This document shows positions 50,045 to 58,497 of a stretch of DNA of 60,494 nucleotides, one piece after another. A program made the position numbers and the translations under genes. Below the pieces are notes generated by a model. That model was not told where the DNA came from, searched no databases, and saw only the letters and a list, made by a program, of their open reading frames with translations. How positions within the stretch are numbered: position 1 is the first letter of the stretch; the number at the start of each line of letters is the position of its first letter. This DNA is from an uncultured Oscillospiraceae bacterium (lineage in GTDB: Bacteria; Bacillota; Clostridia; Oscillospirales; Oscillospiraceae): contig CAAFLF010000027.1 of the NCBI GenBank assembly GCA_900763685.1, positions 1 to 60,494 of the forward strand, given 5' to 3'.

Positions 50045-51256
50045 TTAGAGCTCGTCGAAGAACTTATCGTGGATGGCCTTCACGGCCCGGTTGACGTCCC
50101 CCTCATCCAGGAGGACGGAGACCCGGATCTCGGAGGTGTTGATCATCTGGATGTTGATGCCAGCCTCGTAGAGGGCCTCGAACATCCGGGCGGCCACGGC
50201 GCTGTTGCTCATCAGGCCCGCCCCCACGATGGAGACCTTGCCCACGGAGTCGTCGATGGCCAGGTGGTCAAAGCCCAGGGTGGACTTGTGCTCCTCCAGG
50301 ATGGCGACGGTGTCCTCCAGGTCCTTGCGGTGGATGGTGAAGCTGATGTCCTTGGTCTCGTCCCGGCCGATGGACTGGAGGATGGTGTCCACATTGATGC
50401 CGCCGCCGCTGAGGAGGCTGAAGACCTGGAAGGCGACGCCGGGGTTATGCTGCAGTCCCACCAGGGCGATGCGGGCGAGGCTGGTATCCTTGGCGATGCC
50501 CGCGATGTTGGTTTTCTCCACTTTCACGACCTCCTTGACTTTGGTGCCCGGCTTGCGCTCCAGGCTGGAGAGGACCTCCAGGTCCACATGGTACTTCTTG
50601 GCCAGCTCCACGCTGCGGTTGTGGAGGACCTGGGCCCCCTGGCTGGCAAGCTCCAGCATCTCGTCATAGGTGATCTCGCTGAGCTTGCGGGCGGTGGGCA
50701 CGATGCGGGGGTCCGTGGTGTAGACCCCGTCCACATCTGTGAAGATCTGGCAGAGGTCGGCGTGGAAGGCCGCCGCCAGGGCCACGGCGCTGGTATCGGA
50801 GCCGCCCCGGCCCAGGGTGGTGACATCGCCGCCCCGGTCCACGCCCTGGAAGCCCGTGACGAGGACGATGCGGTGCTGGTCCAGCTCGGAGCGGAGCCGC
50901 TCCGGGTCGACGCGGCGGATGCGGGCGTCCGAGTGGACGGAGGTGGACTGGATGCCCACCTGGAAGGCGTTGAGGGACACGCAGCGAAGGCCCCGCTTCT
51001 CCAGGGCCATGGCGCAGAGGGCCACGCTGATCTGCTCGCCGGTGGCGAGGAGCATATCCATCTCCCGCTTGGAGGCCTTGGGGTTGATCTCCGCCGCCTT
51101 GGCGATGAGATCGTCGGTGGTATCCCCCTGGGCGGAGAGGACCACGATGACGTCGTTCCCCGCGAGGTAGGTCTCGGCGACGCGCTCGGCCACGTTCTCG
51201 ATACGCTGGGCGTCCTTCACGGAGCTGCCGCCAAATTTCTGTACGATGAGGCTCAT
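50045..51256 (-). CDS. lysC: Aspartate kinase
   Basis: A 403-residue monofunctional enzyme with KFGGSSVKD (residues 6-14), the catalytic FQGVDRGGDVTTLGRGGSDTSAVALAAA block, and TDVDGVYTTDPRIVPTA, followed by two C-terminal ACT domains that bind feedback effectors (lysine and/or threonine). It phosphorylates aspartate, the first step to lysine, threonine and methionine. The next gene upstream is hom (35 bp), then thrR, all one strand, forming a threonine-branch operon. Which amino acid inhibits it cannot be told from sequence alone. Confidence 0.97.
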   Translation of the reverse strand: MSLIVQKFGGSSVKDAQRIENVAERVAETYLAGNDVIVVLSAQGDTTDDLIAKAAEINPKASKREMDMLLATGEQISVALCAMALEKRGLRCVSLNAFQVGIQSTSVHSDARIRRVDPERLRSELDQHRIVLVTGFQGVDRGGDVTTLGRGGSDTSAVALAAAFHADLCQIFTDVDGVYTTDPRIVPTARKLSEITYDEMLELASQGAQVLHNRSVELAKKYHVDLEVLSSLERKPGTKVKEVVKVEKTNIAGIAKDTSLARIALVGLQHNPGVAFQVFSLLSGGGINVDTILQSIGRDETKDISFTIHRKDLEDTVAILEEHKSTLGFDHLAIDDSVGKVSIVGAGLMSNSAVAARMFEALYEAGINIQMINTSEIRVSVLLDEGDVNRAVKAIHDKFFDEL

Positions 51257-51290
51257 TGGGTGTTTACCTTCTTTCTCTCAAAGGGAGGCG

Positions 51291-52469
51291 TCAGTCCAGG
51301 ACCCGGTACCGGGCCAGGACGGGCAGGGACCTGGCCCGCTCCTCCAGGGCGAAGCCCGTGAGGGGGCCGGTGAGGAAGGCGCCCTCCGTCAGCGTTTCCG
51401 CCTGGGGGAAGGCGGCTTTCACCGCCTGGGCATCGGCGTCGGTGCGGAGGTACCAGCGGCTCACGACCTCGTTCGCGTCCCGGAGACCGCTGGGCGCTTC
51501 CCAGCGGAAGCGGAAGGGGGCCGGGCCCGCCAGGACGTTCATCACGTCGGCGACGCAGGCGGAGGCGGTGGGGTACGCCCCGGCGCCGGGGCCATAGAAC
51601 ATGGTCTCCCCCACGGCGCTGCCCCGGACCACGGCGGCGTTGAAAACGCCGCTGACATGGGCGATGGGCTTCCCCTCGGGGATCAAATGGGGCGCGACGT
51701 AGGCGGCGTAGCCGCCGTCCGGGAGCCGCAGGGTCCGGCCCAGGAGCTTCACCCGGAAGCCCGCCTGCCGGGCGATGGCCACGTCCCGGAGGTCCAGGGC
51801 GGTGATGCCCTCCATGGGGACTTTCTCCGGGGGCGTTTCCCGGCCGAAGGCCAGATCCGCCAGGATGCAGGTCTTGCGCCCGGCGTCGATGCCGGCCACG
51901 TCCGCCGTGGGGTCCGCCTCGGCGTAGCCCTTTTCCTGGGCGGCCTTCAAGGCGGTCCCGAAGGACTCGCCCCTCTCCGTCATCTGGGTGAGGATGTAGT
52001 TGGTGGTGCCGTTGAGGATGCCGTAGACCTCCTGGATCTCGTTGGCCCCCAGGCAGTTCACCATGGGGTGGAGCAGGGGGATGCCGCCGCCCACGCTGGC
52101 CTCAAAGAGGTACTGGACGCCGTGCGCCTCCGCCAGTTCCAGAAGCTCCCGGCCCCGCTCCGCCACCAGCTGCTTGTTGGCGGTGACCACGTGCTTGCCG
52201 GACATCAGGCAGCGGCGGGTGTAGTCATAGGCCGCGTCCACGCCGCCGATGACCTCCACGGCCACGGCGATTTCCGGATCCCCGGTGATGTCCTCTAAGC
52301 GGTCCGTCATCCGGTCCCGCCAGGGGCAGTCCCGGAAGTGCCGGACCAGGATACGCTTCAGGGAGACTTCCTCCCCCAGTCGGACGGCAATGGCCGCCCG
52401 GTTCTCCTCCAGCACCTGGGCAACGCCGCCGCCCACCGTGCCGAAGCCCAATACCGCGATCTTTGCCAT
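51291..52469 (-). CDS. hom: Homoserine dehydrogenase
   Basis: A 392-residue protein from ATG 52469. NAD(P)-binding GFGTVGGGV (residues 7-15), TANKQLVAERG, the catalytic/dimer region NGTTNYILTQM and AEADPTADVAGIDAGRKTCILADLAFG with the catalytic Asp/Lys, and a short C-terminal ACT domain (about 330-392). It reduces aspartate semialdehyde to homoserine. It is followed by lysC and preceded at 10 bp by the ThrR-like gene. Confidence 0.97.
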   Translation of the reverse strand: MAKIAVLGFGTVGGGVAQVLEENRAAIAVRLGEEVSLKRILVRHFRDCPWRDRMTDRLEDITGDPEIAVAVEVIGGVDAAYDYTRRCLMSGKHVVTANKQLVAERGRELLELAEAHGVQYLFEASVGGGIPLLHPMVNCLGANEIQEVYGILNGTTNYILTQMTERGESFGTALKAAQEKGYAEADPTADVAGIDAGRKTCILADLAFGRETPPEKVPMEGITALDLRDVAIARQAGFRVKLLGRTLRLPDGGYAAYVAPHLIPEGKPIAHVSGVFNAAVVRGSAVGETMFYGPGAGAYPTASACVADVMNVLAGPAPFRFRWEAPSGLRDANEVVSRWYLRTDADAQAVKAAFPQAETLTEGAFLTGPLTGFALEERARSLPVLARYRVLD

Positions 52470-52479
52470 GCCTTCGCCC

Positions 52480-52920
52480 TCAGCCCGCCATGATCTCAAA
52501 GCGGATGACGCCCTCCACCGCGGAGGCCGCCGCCATGAGGGACTCCAGCGTCTGCTCCATGCCGGAGGTCTCCGCCGAAATGGTCACGGCGGCGCAGCCG
52601 TTGGTGGGGATGCTCTGGTTGATGGTGAGGATGTTGGCCCCGGAGGAGGCGAAGATCCCCAGCACGTGGGAGAGGACGCCGGTGTTGTCCTTCAGCATCC
52701 CGTAGAAGGTGATGATGTGCTCGGCCTTCATGTCGTTGAAGGGCTGCACGGAGTCCTTGTACTTGTAGAACGCGCTGCGGCTGATGCCGGCCTTCTTGGT
52801 GGCGTCGCCCACGGTGTCCGCCTCGCCGGTCTGCATCATGCGCTTGGCCTCCGCCACCTTGATGAAGACCTCCGGCAGAGCATTGGCCGCCACGATGTAA
52901 TACTTCACTTCTTTGCTCAT
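52480..52920 (-). CDS. thrR: ThrR/PheB-type ACT domain regulator (UPF0735)
   Basis: A 146-residue protein: N-terminal helix-turn-helix-like part (KYYIVAANALPEVFIKVAEAKRMMQTGEADTVGDATKKAGISRSAFYKYKDSVQPF) and a C-terminal ACT domain (FYGMLKDNTGVLSHVLGIFASSGANILTINQSIPTNGCAAVTISAET). The Bacillus homologue is a repressor of threonine biosynthesis genes responding to threonine and lysine. Here it heads an operon with hom and lysC, in keeping with autoregulation of the pathway. ATG 52920 follows CAGGAGG. Confidence 0.9.
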   Translation of the reverse strand: MSKEVKYYIVAANALPEVFIKVAEAKRMMQTGEADTVGDATKKAGISRSAFYKYKDSVQPFNDMKAEHIITFYGMLKDNTGVLSHVLGIFASSGANILTINQSIPTNGCAAVTISAETSGMEQTLESLMAAASAVEGVIRFEIMAG

Positions 52921-52958
52921 TTCGTCCGCCTCCTGTGGTCATTTGTCTTTTGGATACC

Positions 52959-52988
52959 ATCTTACCACAGGTGCCGTTGGGAATGCAA
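52959..52988 (-). promoter_or_regulatory. Promoter of the thrR-hom-lysC operon
   Basis: Minus strand TTGCAT (52988-52983), 18-base spacer, TAAGAT (52964-52959), about 40 bases before the thrR start. A CCTGTGG...CCACAGG inverted repeat (around 52932-52972) flanks the start region and could be a ThrR operator. Confidence 0.6.
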
Positions 52989-53110
52989 TGCCAATTTCAG
53001 AAAAATTCCCCGGCCGGGAAGGGAAAGTTTCCGGCGTTTTGTCTGTCCTGGGCGGACGGAAAGGCCGCTTTCGACGGACAAGCGGGGGAAGAACACCAGA
53101 TAAGCAGGAA

Positions 53111-53138
53111 AGCGCCCCGCCGAAACGGCGGGGTGCTT
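53111..53138 (-). terminator. Terminator after the PBP1 gene
   Basis: Stem AAGCGCCCCGCCG / CGGCGGGGTGCTT (about 53110-53122 and 53126-53138, one G-T pair), loop AAA. It lies 23 bases past the PBP stop on the minus strand and is followed by CCTGC with a short T tract. Confidence 0.7.
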
Positions 53139-53160
53139 TGGGGGATCGTCTTATTCAGGC

Positions 53161-55674
53161 TCAGCCGCCCCAGAGGTTCCCGAACCAGTCGCCGTCCCCG
53201 GTGTCCCCGCCCTCGGCGGGGGGATCGGGCTCGGTGGGGTCCGTGGGCTCCACGGGGTCCACCGGCTCCACGGGGTGCTGGTGGACGGGGCAGCCCTCCT
53301 CGGGCTGGTTGTTCTTCAGGATATAGGCGCTGTCGCCCACGGGGATGTCGAAGGGCGTTCCATCGCCCCGGAGGAAGACCTCCCGGTCATAGTCCAGCAG
53401 GACCCGGCTCTCCACGCTGCTCTCGGGGCAGTTCTCCCCGGCCACGCACTGGCCCTCGGTGCAGTAGCTCACGAAGACGTGGCGGGCGCAGCTCTCCGTG
53501 GGCTCCGTGCCGGGGACCACCTCCACGGTCTGGACCCGGCCCCTGGCGTCCGCCCGGCAGGCGTCTGTCGCCAGGAGACCGCTGTCCATGCAGACGGTGA
53601 CGGAGGTGAGGCCGCTGGCCTTGGGGAAGGATTTATACTCCAGGCCCTCGTGGACCTGGCTCATGACCTTGCGCCAGAGGGTCAGGGCGGGGTTGCCGGA
53701 GTAGGAGATGCGCTCGTTGTTCTTGTAGCCGGTCCAGACCGCCGCGGCGTAGTAGGGGGTATAGCCCGCGAAGTAGCGGTCATAGTTGGCGCTGGTGGTA
53801 CCGGTCTTGCCGGCGATGGCCATATTGCCGAAGTTGGCGGAGGCGCCGGTGCCGCTGCGCACCGCGCCCTGGAGGAGCTGGTTCATGAAGTAGGCGGTGC
53901 TCTCCTTCATGGCGACGTGGGTCTCGGTCTCGTTTTCCAGGATGACGTTGCCATCGGCGTCCGTGACCCGGGTGTAGAGCCGGGGGGAGTTATAGATGCC
54001 GCCGTTGGCGAAGGCCGCGAAGGCCGCCGCCATCTCCTCGGTGGTAACGCCCCGGCTGAGGCCGCCCAGGGCCAGGGCGCCGGTGGCGCTGCGGTCCTCC
54101 TCCGTCAGGGTGGTGATGCCCATGTTCTCCGTCATGAACTGGTAGGACTTGTCCAGGCCCAGCTTCAGGATGGTCCGAACGGCCACGGTGTTCAGGGACT
54201 GGGCCACGCCGTACTGCAGGGAGACCATGCCCGAGTACCCCGGGGGGGAGTTCTTGGGCCAGGGGGTGCCGTTGAGCAGCTGGACGGGGTAGTTATCAAA
54301 GCTGTCCGCCATGGTGATGGCCCCGTTCTCCAGCGCTGCGGCGTAGGTGGAAACGGGCTTGATGGAGGAGCCGCACTGATGGACGTCCGTCGCGTAGTTC
54401 CACACCATGTCGCCCTCCTTCTCGCCCATGTCGCCCACCATGGCCACCACGTTGCCGTTGGTGACATCCACGATGGTGATGCCGGAGCGGATCAGCTGGC
54501 CGCTGGCGGAGGTCAGGTTGTTGAGGTTGCCCCGGTCGGCGTAGACGGACTCGGCGATGGCCTGGATGTCCGGGTCCATGGTGGTGTAGATGCGGTAGCC
54601 GCCGGAGAGGAGCTTGGTCTCGGTGGCTTTTTTATCCAGACCCCAGAGCTCCATGAGGTCAGAGGTCACATCCCGGCGGACCTGGTCCACGAAGTAGGAC
54701 TGGTACTGCTGGTCCTTATCGTCTTGCCGCAAGGTCTCATCGGCGTTGCCTTCCCGCTCGATGAAGTGGAGCTCCTCGTTGACGGCGGCCTCATACTCCG
54801 CCTCCGTCTCGATGTAGCCCTGCTCATACATCAGCTTCAGGATGGTCTCCTGACGCTGCTTGTTGAGCTCCCGTGGGGTAACGGTGGTGCCGTCGTCCCG
54901 GGTGTAGGTGATCTTGTACATGGGGCCGTAGAGGGAGGGGTTGTTGGTGATGGCGATGATGCTGGCGCACTCCGCCGTGCTGAGCTCCCAGACGTCCTTA
55001 TCGAAGTAGTACTTGGCCGCGGCCTCCACGCCGTAGCAGCCCTTGCCGAGGTAGATATAGTTGAGGTAGAGCTCCAGGATCTGGGGCTTGGTGTACTTCT
55101 TTTCAAACTCCAGGGCCCGGAAGATCTCCCGGACCTTGCGGTTGACGTAGGGCTTGTTGTCCTGGGTCATGTTCTTCAGGGTCTGCTGGGTGATGGTGGA
55201 GCCGCCATAGGTGTTGCGCTGTTTGAAAAACATGTTGATGGTGGCGCCGATGGTGCGCTGCCAGTCCACGCCGTGGTGTTCAAAGAAACGTTTGTCCTCC
55301 ACGGCCACGGCGGCCTGCCACATGGCGTCCGGGAGCTGGTCATAGTCCACCAGGATGCGGTTCTCCTTCGCCTTCAGGGTCTCCAGCTCCACATCCTCCC
55401 CGGTGTTCTTGTCCGTGTAGTAGACGATGGTGGACTGGGACATGTTGTAGTCGTCGATGTCCACATCCAGGGTGGGGGCCAGGGTGGTCTTCACGTAGGT
55501 CATAAAGATCCCGGCGAACATGGCGCAGGTGACAACGCCGATGAGGAGGATGGTCCCGATGATGAACCCGGCGTTCCCCTTCCGGCGCTTGCGCCTCCTC
55601 CGCTGCTGGGGCGGACGGGCCTCCTCCCGGTGGGGGTGGGCCTCGCCGCGTCTTTCGTGCCGTTCGTGCTCCAA
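53161..55674 (-). CDS. Class A penicillin-binding protein (PBP1A type), TTG start
   Basis: A bifunctional peptidoglycan synthase of 837 residues. A basic cytoplasmic tail (RRRRKRRKGNAG), one transmembrane helix, GT51 glycosyltransferase motifs (EDKRFFEHHGVDW, GGSTITQQ, RKVREIFRALEFEKKYTK, NYIYLGKGCYGVEAAA), then a transpeptidase with active-site SSIKP, SLN and KTGTT. A Cys-containing region (CMDSGLLATDACRAD, CARHVFVSYCTEGQC) and a Pro/Asp/Glu-rich tail close the protein. AAGGAGGT lies eight bases before TTG 55674, which is in frame and yields LEHERHERRGEAH as the N-terminus; the longer frame from 55755 has no site. Confidence 0.95.
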   Translation of the reverse strand: MEHERHERRGEAHPHREEARPPQQRRRRKRRKGNAGFIIGTILLIGVVTCAMFAGIFMTYVKTTLAPTLDVDIDDYNMSQSTIVYYTDKNTGEDVELETLKAKENRILVDYDQLPDAMWQAAVAVEDKRFFEHHGVDWQRTIGATINMFFKQRNTYGGSTITQQTLKNMTQDNKPYVNRKVREIFRALEFEKKYTKPQILELYLNYIYLGKGCYGVEAAAKYYFDKDVWELSTAECASIIAITNNPSLYGPMYKITYTRDDGTTVTPRELNKQRQETILKLMYEQGYIETEAEYEAAVNEELHFIEREGNADETLRQDDKDQQYQSYFVDQVRRDVTSDLMELWGLDKKATETKLLSGGYRIYTTMDPDIQAIAESVYADRGNLNNLTSASGQLIRSGITIVDVTNGNVVAMVGDMGEKEGDMVWNYATDVHQCGSSIKPVSTYAAALENGAITMADSFDNYPVQLLNGTPWPKNSPPGYSGMVSLQYGVAQSLNTVAVRTILKLGLDKSYQFMTENMGITTLTEEDRSATGALALGGLSRGVTTEEMAAAFAAFANGGIYNSPRLYTRVTDADGNVILENETETHVAMKESTAYFMNQLLQGAVRSGTGASANFGNMAIAGKTGTTSANYDRYFAGYTPYYAAAVWTGYKNNERISYSGNPALTLWRKVMSQVHEGLEYKSFPKASGLTSVTVCMDSGLLATDACRADARGRVQTVEVVPGTEPTESCARHVFVSYCTEGQCVAGENCPESSVESRVLLDYDREVFLRGDGTPFDIPVGDSAYILKNNQPEEGCPVHQHPVEPVDPVEPTDPTEPDPPAEGGDTGDGDWFGNLWGG

Positions 55675-56003
55675 AGCTTGGCACCTCCTTGCATAGTCTC
55701 TCCGCGCCAGGGGGCGCGGGTGGTCGTTTCCCTCAGTGCCGCCCTCCGCCGACAAGGCGGGACGGCGGATGGATGGTCATGCTACTCCATCATGACAACC
55801 ATTGTACCATGGCCTGTCAACCCTGAAAAGCCGGATTTTTCCGCCGAAAAGTACTGTATTCCGGCAGGTTCCGGCGGAATAAGGCAGATTCCACAGTAAT
55901 ATCTTTCCGTTTTCATGGGTTTTGCCCCGGCGGGAGGCTTGCTTTTCCGGCGGAAAGCGGTTAAAATAGGGCCAAGAATCAAATCGAAGGAGGATCAACC
56001 CCC
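55675..56003. other. Intergenic between divergent PBP1 and DUF1292 genes
   Basis: 329 bp without a gene. It contains several copies of a TTCCGGCGGAA-like palindrome (around 55836, 55869 and 55945) and the DUF1292 promoter. A possible PBP promoter on the minus strand has TACAAT near 55797-55802 with a weak -35. Confidence 0.45.
55939..55967 (+). promoter_or_regulatory. Promoter of the DUF1292 gene
   Basis: TTGCTT (55939-55944), 17-base spacer, TAAAAT (55962-55967), 37 bases before the start codon. The spacer contains a TTCCGGCGGAA palindrome. Confidence 0.7.
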
Positions 56004-56339
56004 ATGCGTGACGAGTTTGACAGCAAGCCCCTGGGCCAGGAGGAGGATGACGACGAGGAGGGCGACGGCCTCATCATCCTGAAGGTCATCCACGACGAGA
56101 ACGGCGAGGAGCTGCTCTCCACCTGCGACAGCGAGGAGGAGCTGGAGGCCGCCTATGCCGCCTTCATGGAGGACCTGCTGGAGGACGAGGAGGAGAAGGA
56201 CGACGAGGAGCCCATCTTCCTCAGCGTCACCGCCGAGGACGGCGAGGAGCTGACGCTGGAGTTCGTCTCCGTCTTTGAGGTGGACGGCCAGGAGTACCGG
56301 GCCTTCTTCCCGGCGGAGGAGGAAGAGGCGGAGGAGTAA
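56004..56339 (+). CDS. DUF1292 domain protein
   Basis: A 111-residue, extremely acidic protein (long runs of Asp/Glu at both ends). The central part (GLIILKVIHDENGEELLSTCDSEEELEAAYAAF; IFLSVTAEDGEELTLEFVSVFEVDGQEYRAFFPAEE) is the DUF1292 pattern, a small protein common in clostridia, often next to yqgF/yrzL genes. Function unknown. ATG 56004 follows AAGGAGGA. It is followed by a structured RNA gene. Confidence 0.9.
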   Translation: MRDEFDSKPLGQEEDDDEEGDGLIILKVIHDENGEELLSTCDSEEELEAAYAAFMEDLLEDEEEKDDEEPIFLSVTAEDGEELTLEFVSVFEVDGQEYRAFFPAEEEEAEE

Positions 56340-56353
56340 GCCCCTCTTTCCGA

Positions 56354-56382
56354 TTGCATTCTTCCCCAAACTGTGGTAGATT
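56354..56382 (+). promoter_or_regulatory. Promoter of the structured RNA
   Basis: TTGCAT (56354-56359), 17-base spacer, TAGATT (56377-56382), predicted start near 56389. No ORF with a ribosome binding site follows until 56825. Confidence 0.7.
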
Positions 56383-56388
56383 GAGATT

Positions 56389-56665
56389 GCGGGGCGGCGG
56401 AGCCGCTCCGCGGACCTCCCCCTCGGGGGAGCGCCCTGCCCGGTGCGTGATGGTCTTTTTTTAACCCACATTTCGTTATACGGGACGCCGGACTCGCTTC
56501 GCGGTTCGCAGGCCTCCCGACTGCCTTTCCGCAGTCGGAAGTTGGAAGCGGTGAAGCCAAGCGGAGGCGACCCACCTGGCCGTTTTGGTGCAGGTTATAA
56601 CGAGGCCACACGGCCGGCGCGGGGCAGCGAAGAACGGGAGCAGAGCCCTCTGCTCCCGCTTTTTT
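56389..56665 (+). ncRNA. ssrS: Structured RNA, probably 6S RNA
   Basis: The core (56420-56630) folds as a long rod. Outer pairing is GCCCTGC (56423-56429) with GCGGGGC, CGTG with CACG and GGTC with GGCC; next inward is TCGTTATA (56472-56479) with TATAACGA (56596-56603). The tip is CCGACTGC-CTTTCCG-CAGTCGG. Single-stranded segments AACCCACA and GACCCACCTGG flank the central region, as in clostridial 6S RNAs. It has its own sigma-A promoter and terminator and no ORF. 6S RNA binds RNA polymerase holoenzyme in stationary phase. The class assignment is from memory of the pattern; SRP, RNase P and tmRNA signatures are absent. Confidence 0.62.
56635..56665 (+). terminator. Terminator of the structured RNA
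   Basis: CGGGAGCAGAG (56635-56645) with CTCTGCTCCCG (56648-56658), followed by CTTTTTT (56659-56665). Confidence 0.93.
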
Positions 56666-56824
56666 CCGCCTTTCCTGGATTTTTCATGGCAAATCCCCGC
56701 CCGGGGACGGAATTTGCTCTTGCGAAACGGCGGAGAATCCGGTATACTATACAGGTATCTCTGCGGCCATTTCCCGCCCCTGGGAGACGGCCATCCCCTG
56801 AAAACTAGAGAGGACTGAAAACGA

Positions 56825-58417
56825 ATGAGCGCATCGAGAGAAAAGAAAGTTCGCCAGGAGCAGGTAAGCTCCGGCTACACCGATCCCAAGACCGCCAAGG
56901 AAGCCAAGGAGCGCAAGGAGGAAAAGCGCAGCAACACCATCTACCTGCTGGTGGCCATCGCCTTCGTGGTGGTTGGCATCATCTCCCTGGTCTGGAAGTC
57001 CGGCATCACCGAGCGGAACGTCACCGCCGTCACCATCGACGGGGAGAACTACACCGCCGCCGAGACCCAGTACTACTACATCAACAACTACCAGAGCTTC
57101 GTCAGCAACTACTACTATTACCTCTCCTACTTCGGCCTGGACACCAGCAAGGACCTGAAGGAGCAGGAGTGCGCCATGACCGACGACGGCAGCTCCTGGT
57201 ATGATTACTTCCTGAATCAGGCCACCCAGCAGATGGCCGCCATCCAGTCCCTGGGCAAGGCCGCCAAGGAAGCCGGCATGAGCTGGGACGAGTCCATGCA
57301 GGCGGACTTTGACGAGGCCATGGACTCCCTGCAGTCCAGCACCGACAGCTACAACGCCTCCAAGGGCACGAGCCTCAACACCAAGGGCTACCTGCAGCTG
57401 ATCTACGGCAAGCTCGTGAACATGGCCACCTATGAGAAGCTGGTGAAGAACGCCATCCTGGCCCAGCACTATGTGGACGACTATCAGAACAGCCTCAGCT
57501 ACACCGGCGACCAGCTGGACGCCGAGTACGCCGCGAACCCCAACAACTATGACTACGTCAACTATGAGATGATCTCCATCTCCGGCAAGGCCGCCTCCAC
57601 CACCGACGCCGACGGCAATACCGTCGATCCCACCGAGGAGGAGACCGCCGCCGCGCTGGAGGCCGCCAAGACCCTGGCCGACAGCCTCTTTGCCCAGTAT
57701 CAGGAGGGCGGCATCCTCTCCAAGCTGGCCGAGACCGACGACAGCGCCAGCTACTCCAGCAACGACAAGGCCAGCTACTCCGACAGCGTGCTCATGAACT
57801 GGCTCTTTGACAGCGCCCGCCAGCCCGGCGACTCCGACGTCCTCTTCGACGAGAGCACCAGCAATTACTACGTGGTCCGCTTCAACGAGCGCTACCGCGA
57901 CGAGAACAAGACCGTGGACGTGCGCCACATCCTGATCCAGGTGGATGAGGACGGCCTGGACAGCGAGGCCGAGGACTACGATACCCAGCTCCAGACCCGC
58001 AAGGACGAGGCCAAGGCCAAGGCCGACGAGATCCTGGCCCAGTGGAAGAGCGGCGACGCCACCGAGGAGAGCTTCGCGGCCCTGGCCAACGAGTACTCCG
58101 AGGACCCCGGCTCCAACACCGCGGGTGGCCTCTACACCCAGGTCACCAAGGGTTCCATGGTCACGAGCTTTGACGAGTGGATCTTCGACGAGAGCCGCGA
58201 GGCCGGCGACGCCGACATCGTCTACGCCGAGCGCACCGACTCCGGCAGCGATTACAAGGGCTACCACATCATCTACTTTGTGGGCGACGACCTCCCCGCC
58301 TGGCAGGTCACCGTCACCAACACCCTGAAGAACGCGGACTACAGCGACTGGTACTCCCAGCAGACCGGCAGCGAGGAGATCACCCTGGTGGACAAGGGTG
58401 TCGCCAAGGTCGGCTAA
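56825..58417 (+). CDS. Membrane-anchored PpiC/parvulin-type foldase
   Basis: A 530-residue protein with a basic cytoplasmic N-terminus, one transmembrane helix (about residues 38-57) and an extracellular remainder. A SurA/PrsA-like N-domain (Tyr-rich, 70-200) is followed by a first, degenerate PPIC-like region and a second parvulin domain at about 355-470 (VDVRHILIQV, then FAALANEYSEDPGSNTAGGLYTQVTKGSMV). It would assist folding of exported proteins. The chain is rich in Tyr and Asp and poor in Cys. ATG 56825 follows GAGAGGACTG. Monocistronic by its terminator at 58431. Confidence 0.88.
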   Translation: MSASREKKVRQEQVSSGYTDPKTAKEAKERKEEKRSNTIYLLVAIAFVVVGIISLVWKSGITERNVTAVTIDGENYTAAETQYYYINNYQSFVSNYYYYLSYFGLDTSKDLKEQECAMTDDGSSWYDYFLNQATQQMAAIQSLGKAAKEAGMSWDESMQADFDEAMDSLQSSTDSYNASKGTSLNTKGYLQLIYGKLVNMATYEKLVKNAILAQHYVDDYQNSLSYTGDQLDAEYAANPNNYDYVNYEMISISGKAASTTDADGNTVDPTEEETAAALEAAKTLADSLFAQYQEGGILSKLAETDDSASYSSNDKASYSDSVLMNWLFDSARQPGDSDVLFDESTSNYYVVRFNERYRDENKTVDVRHILIQVDEDGLDSEAEDYDTQLQTRKDEAKAKADEILAQWKSGDATEESFAALANEYSEDPGSNTAGGLYTQVTKGSMVTSFDEWIFDESREAGDADIVYAERTDSGSDYKGYHIIYFVGDDLPAWQVTVTNTLKNADYSDWYSQQTGSEEITLVDKGVAKVG

Positions 58418-58430
58418 GATCACCCATTCC

Positions 58431-58457
58431 GAAGGGACCGGCAACGCCGGTCCCTTC
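58431..58457 (+). terminator. Terminator after the foldase gene
   Basis: Twelve-base perfect arms (58431-58442 and 58446-58457), loop AAC, followed by CGCTTTTCC. Confidence 0.85.
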
Positions 58458-58497
58458 CGCTTTTCCCGCCCCTTTGGGCGGGCGTGAGGACGAACGC

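Noticed and set aside
55830..55960. TTCCGGCGGAA-like palindromes as operators
   Set aside because: The motif appears several times here and similar strings occur near other genes without consistent position, so it may just reflect local composition. Not enough for a regulatory call.
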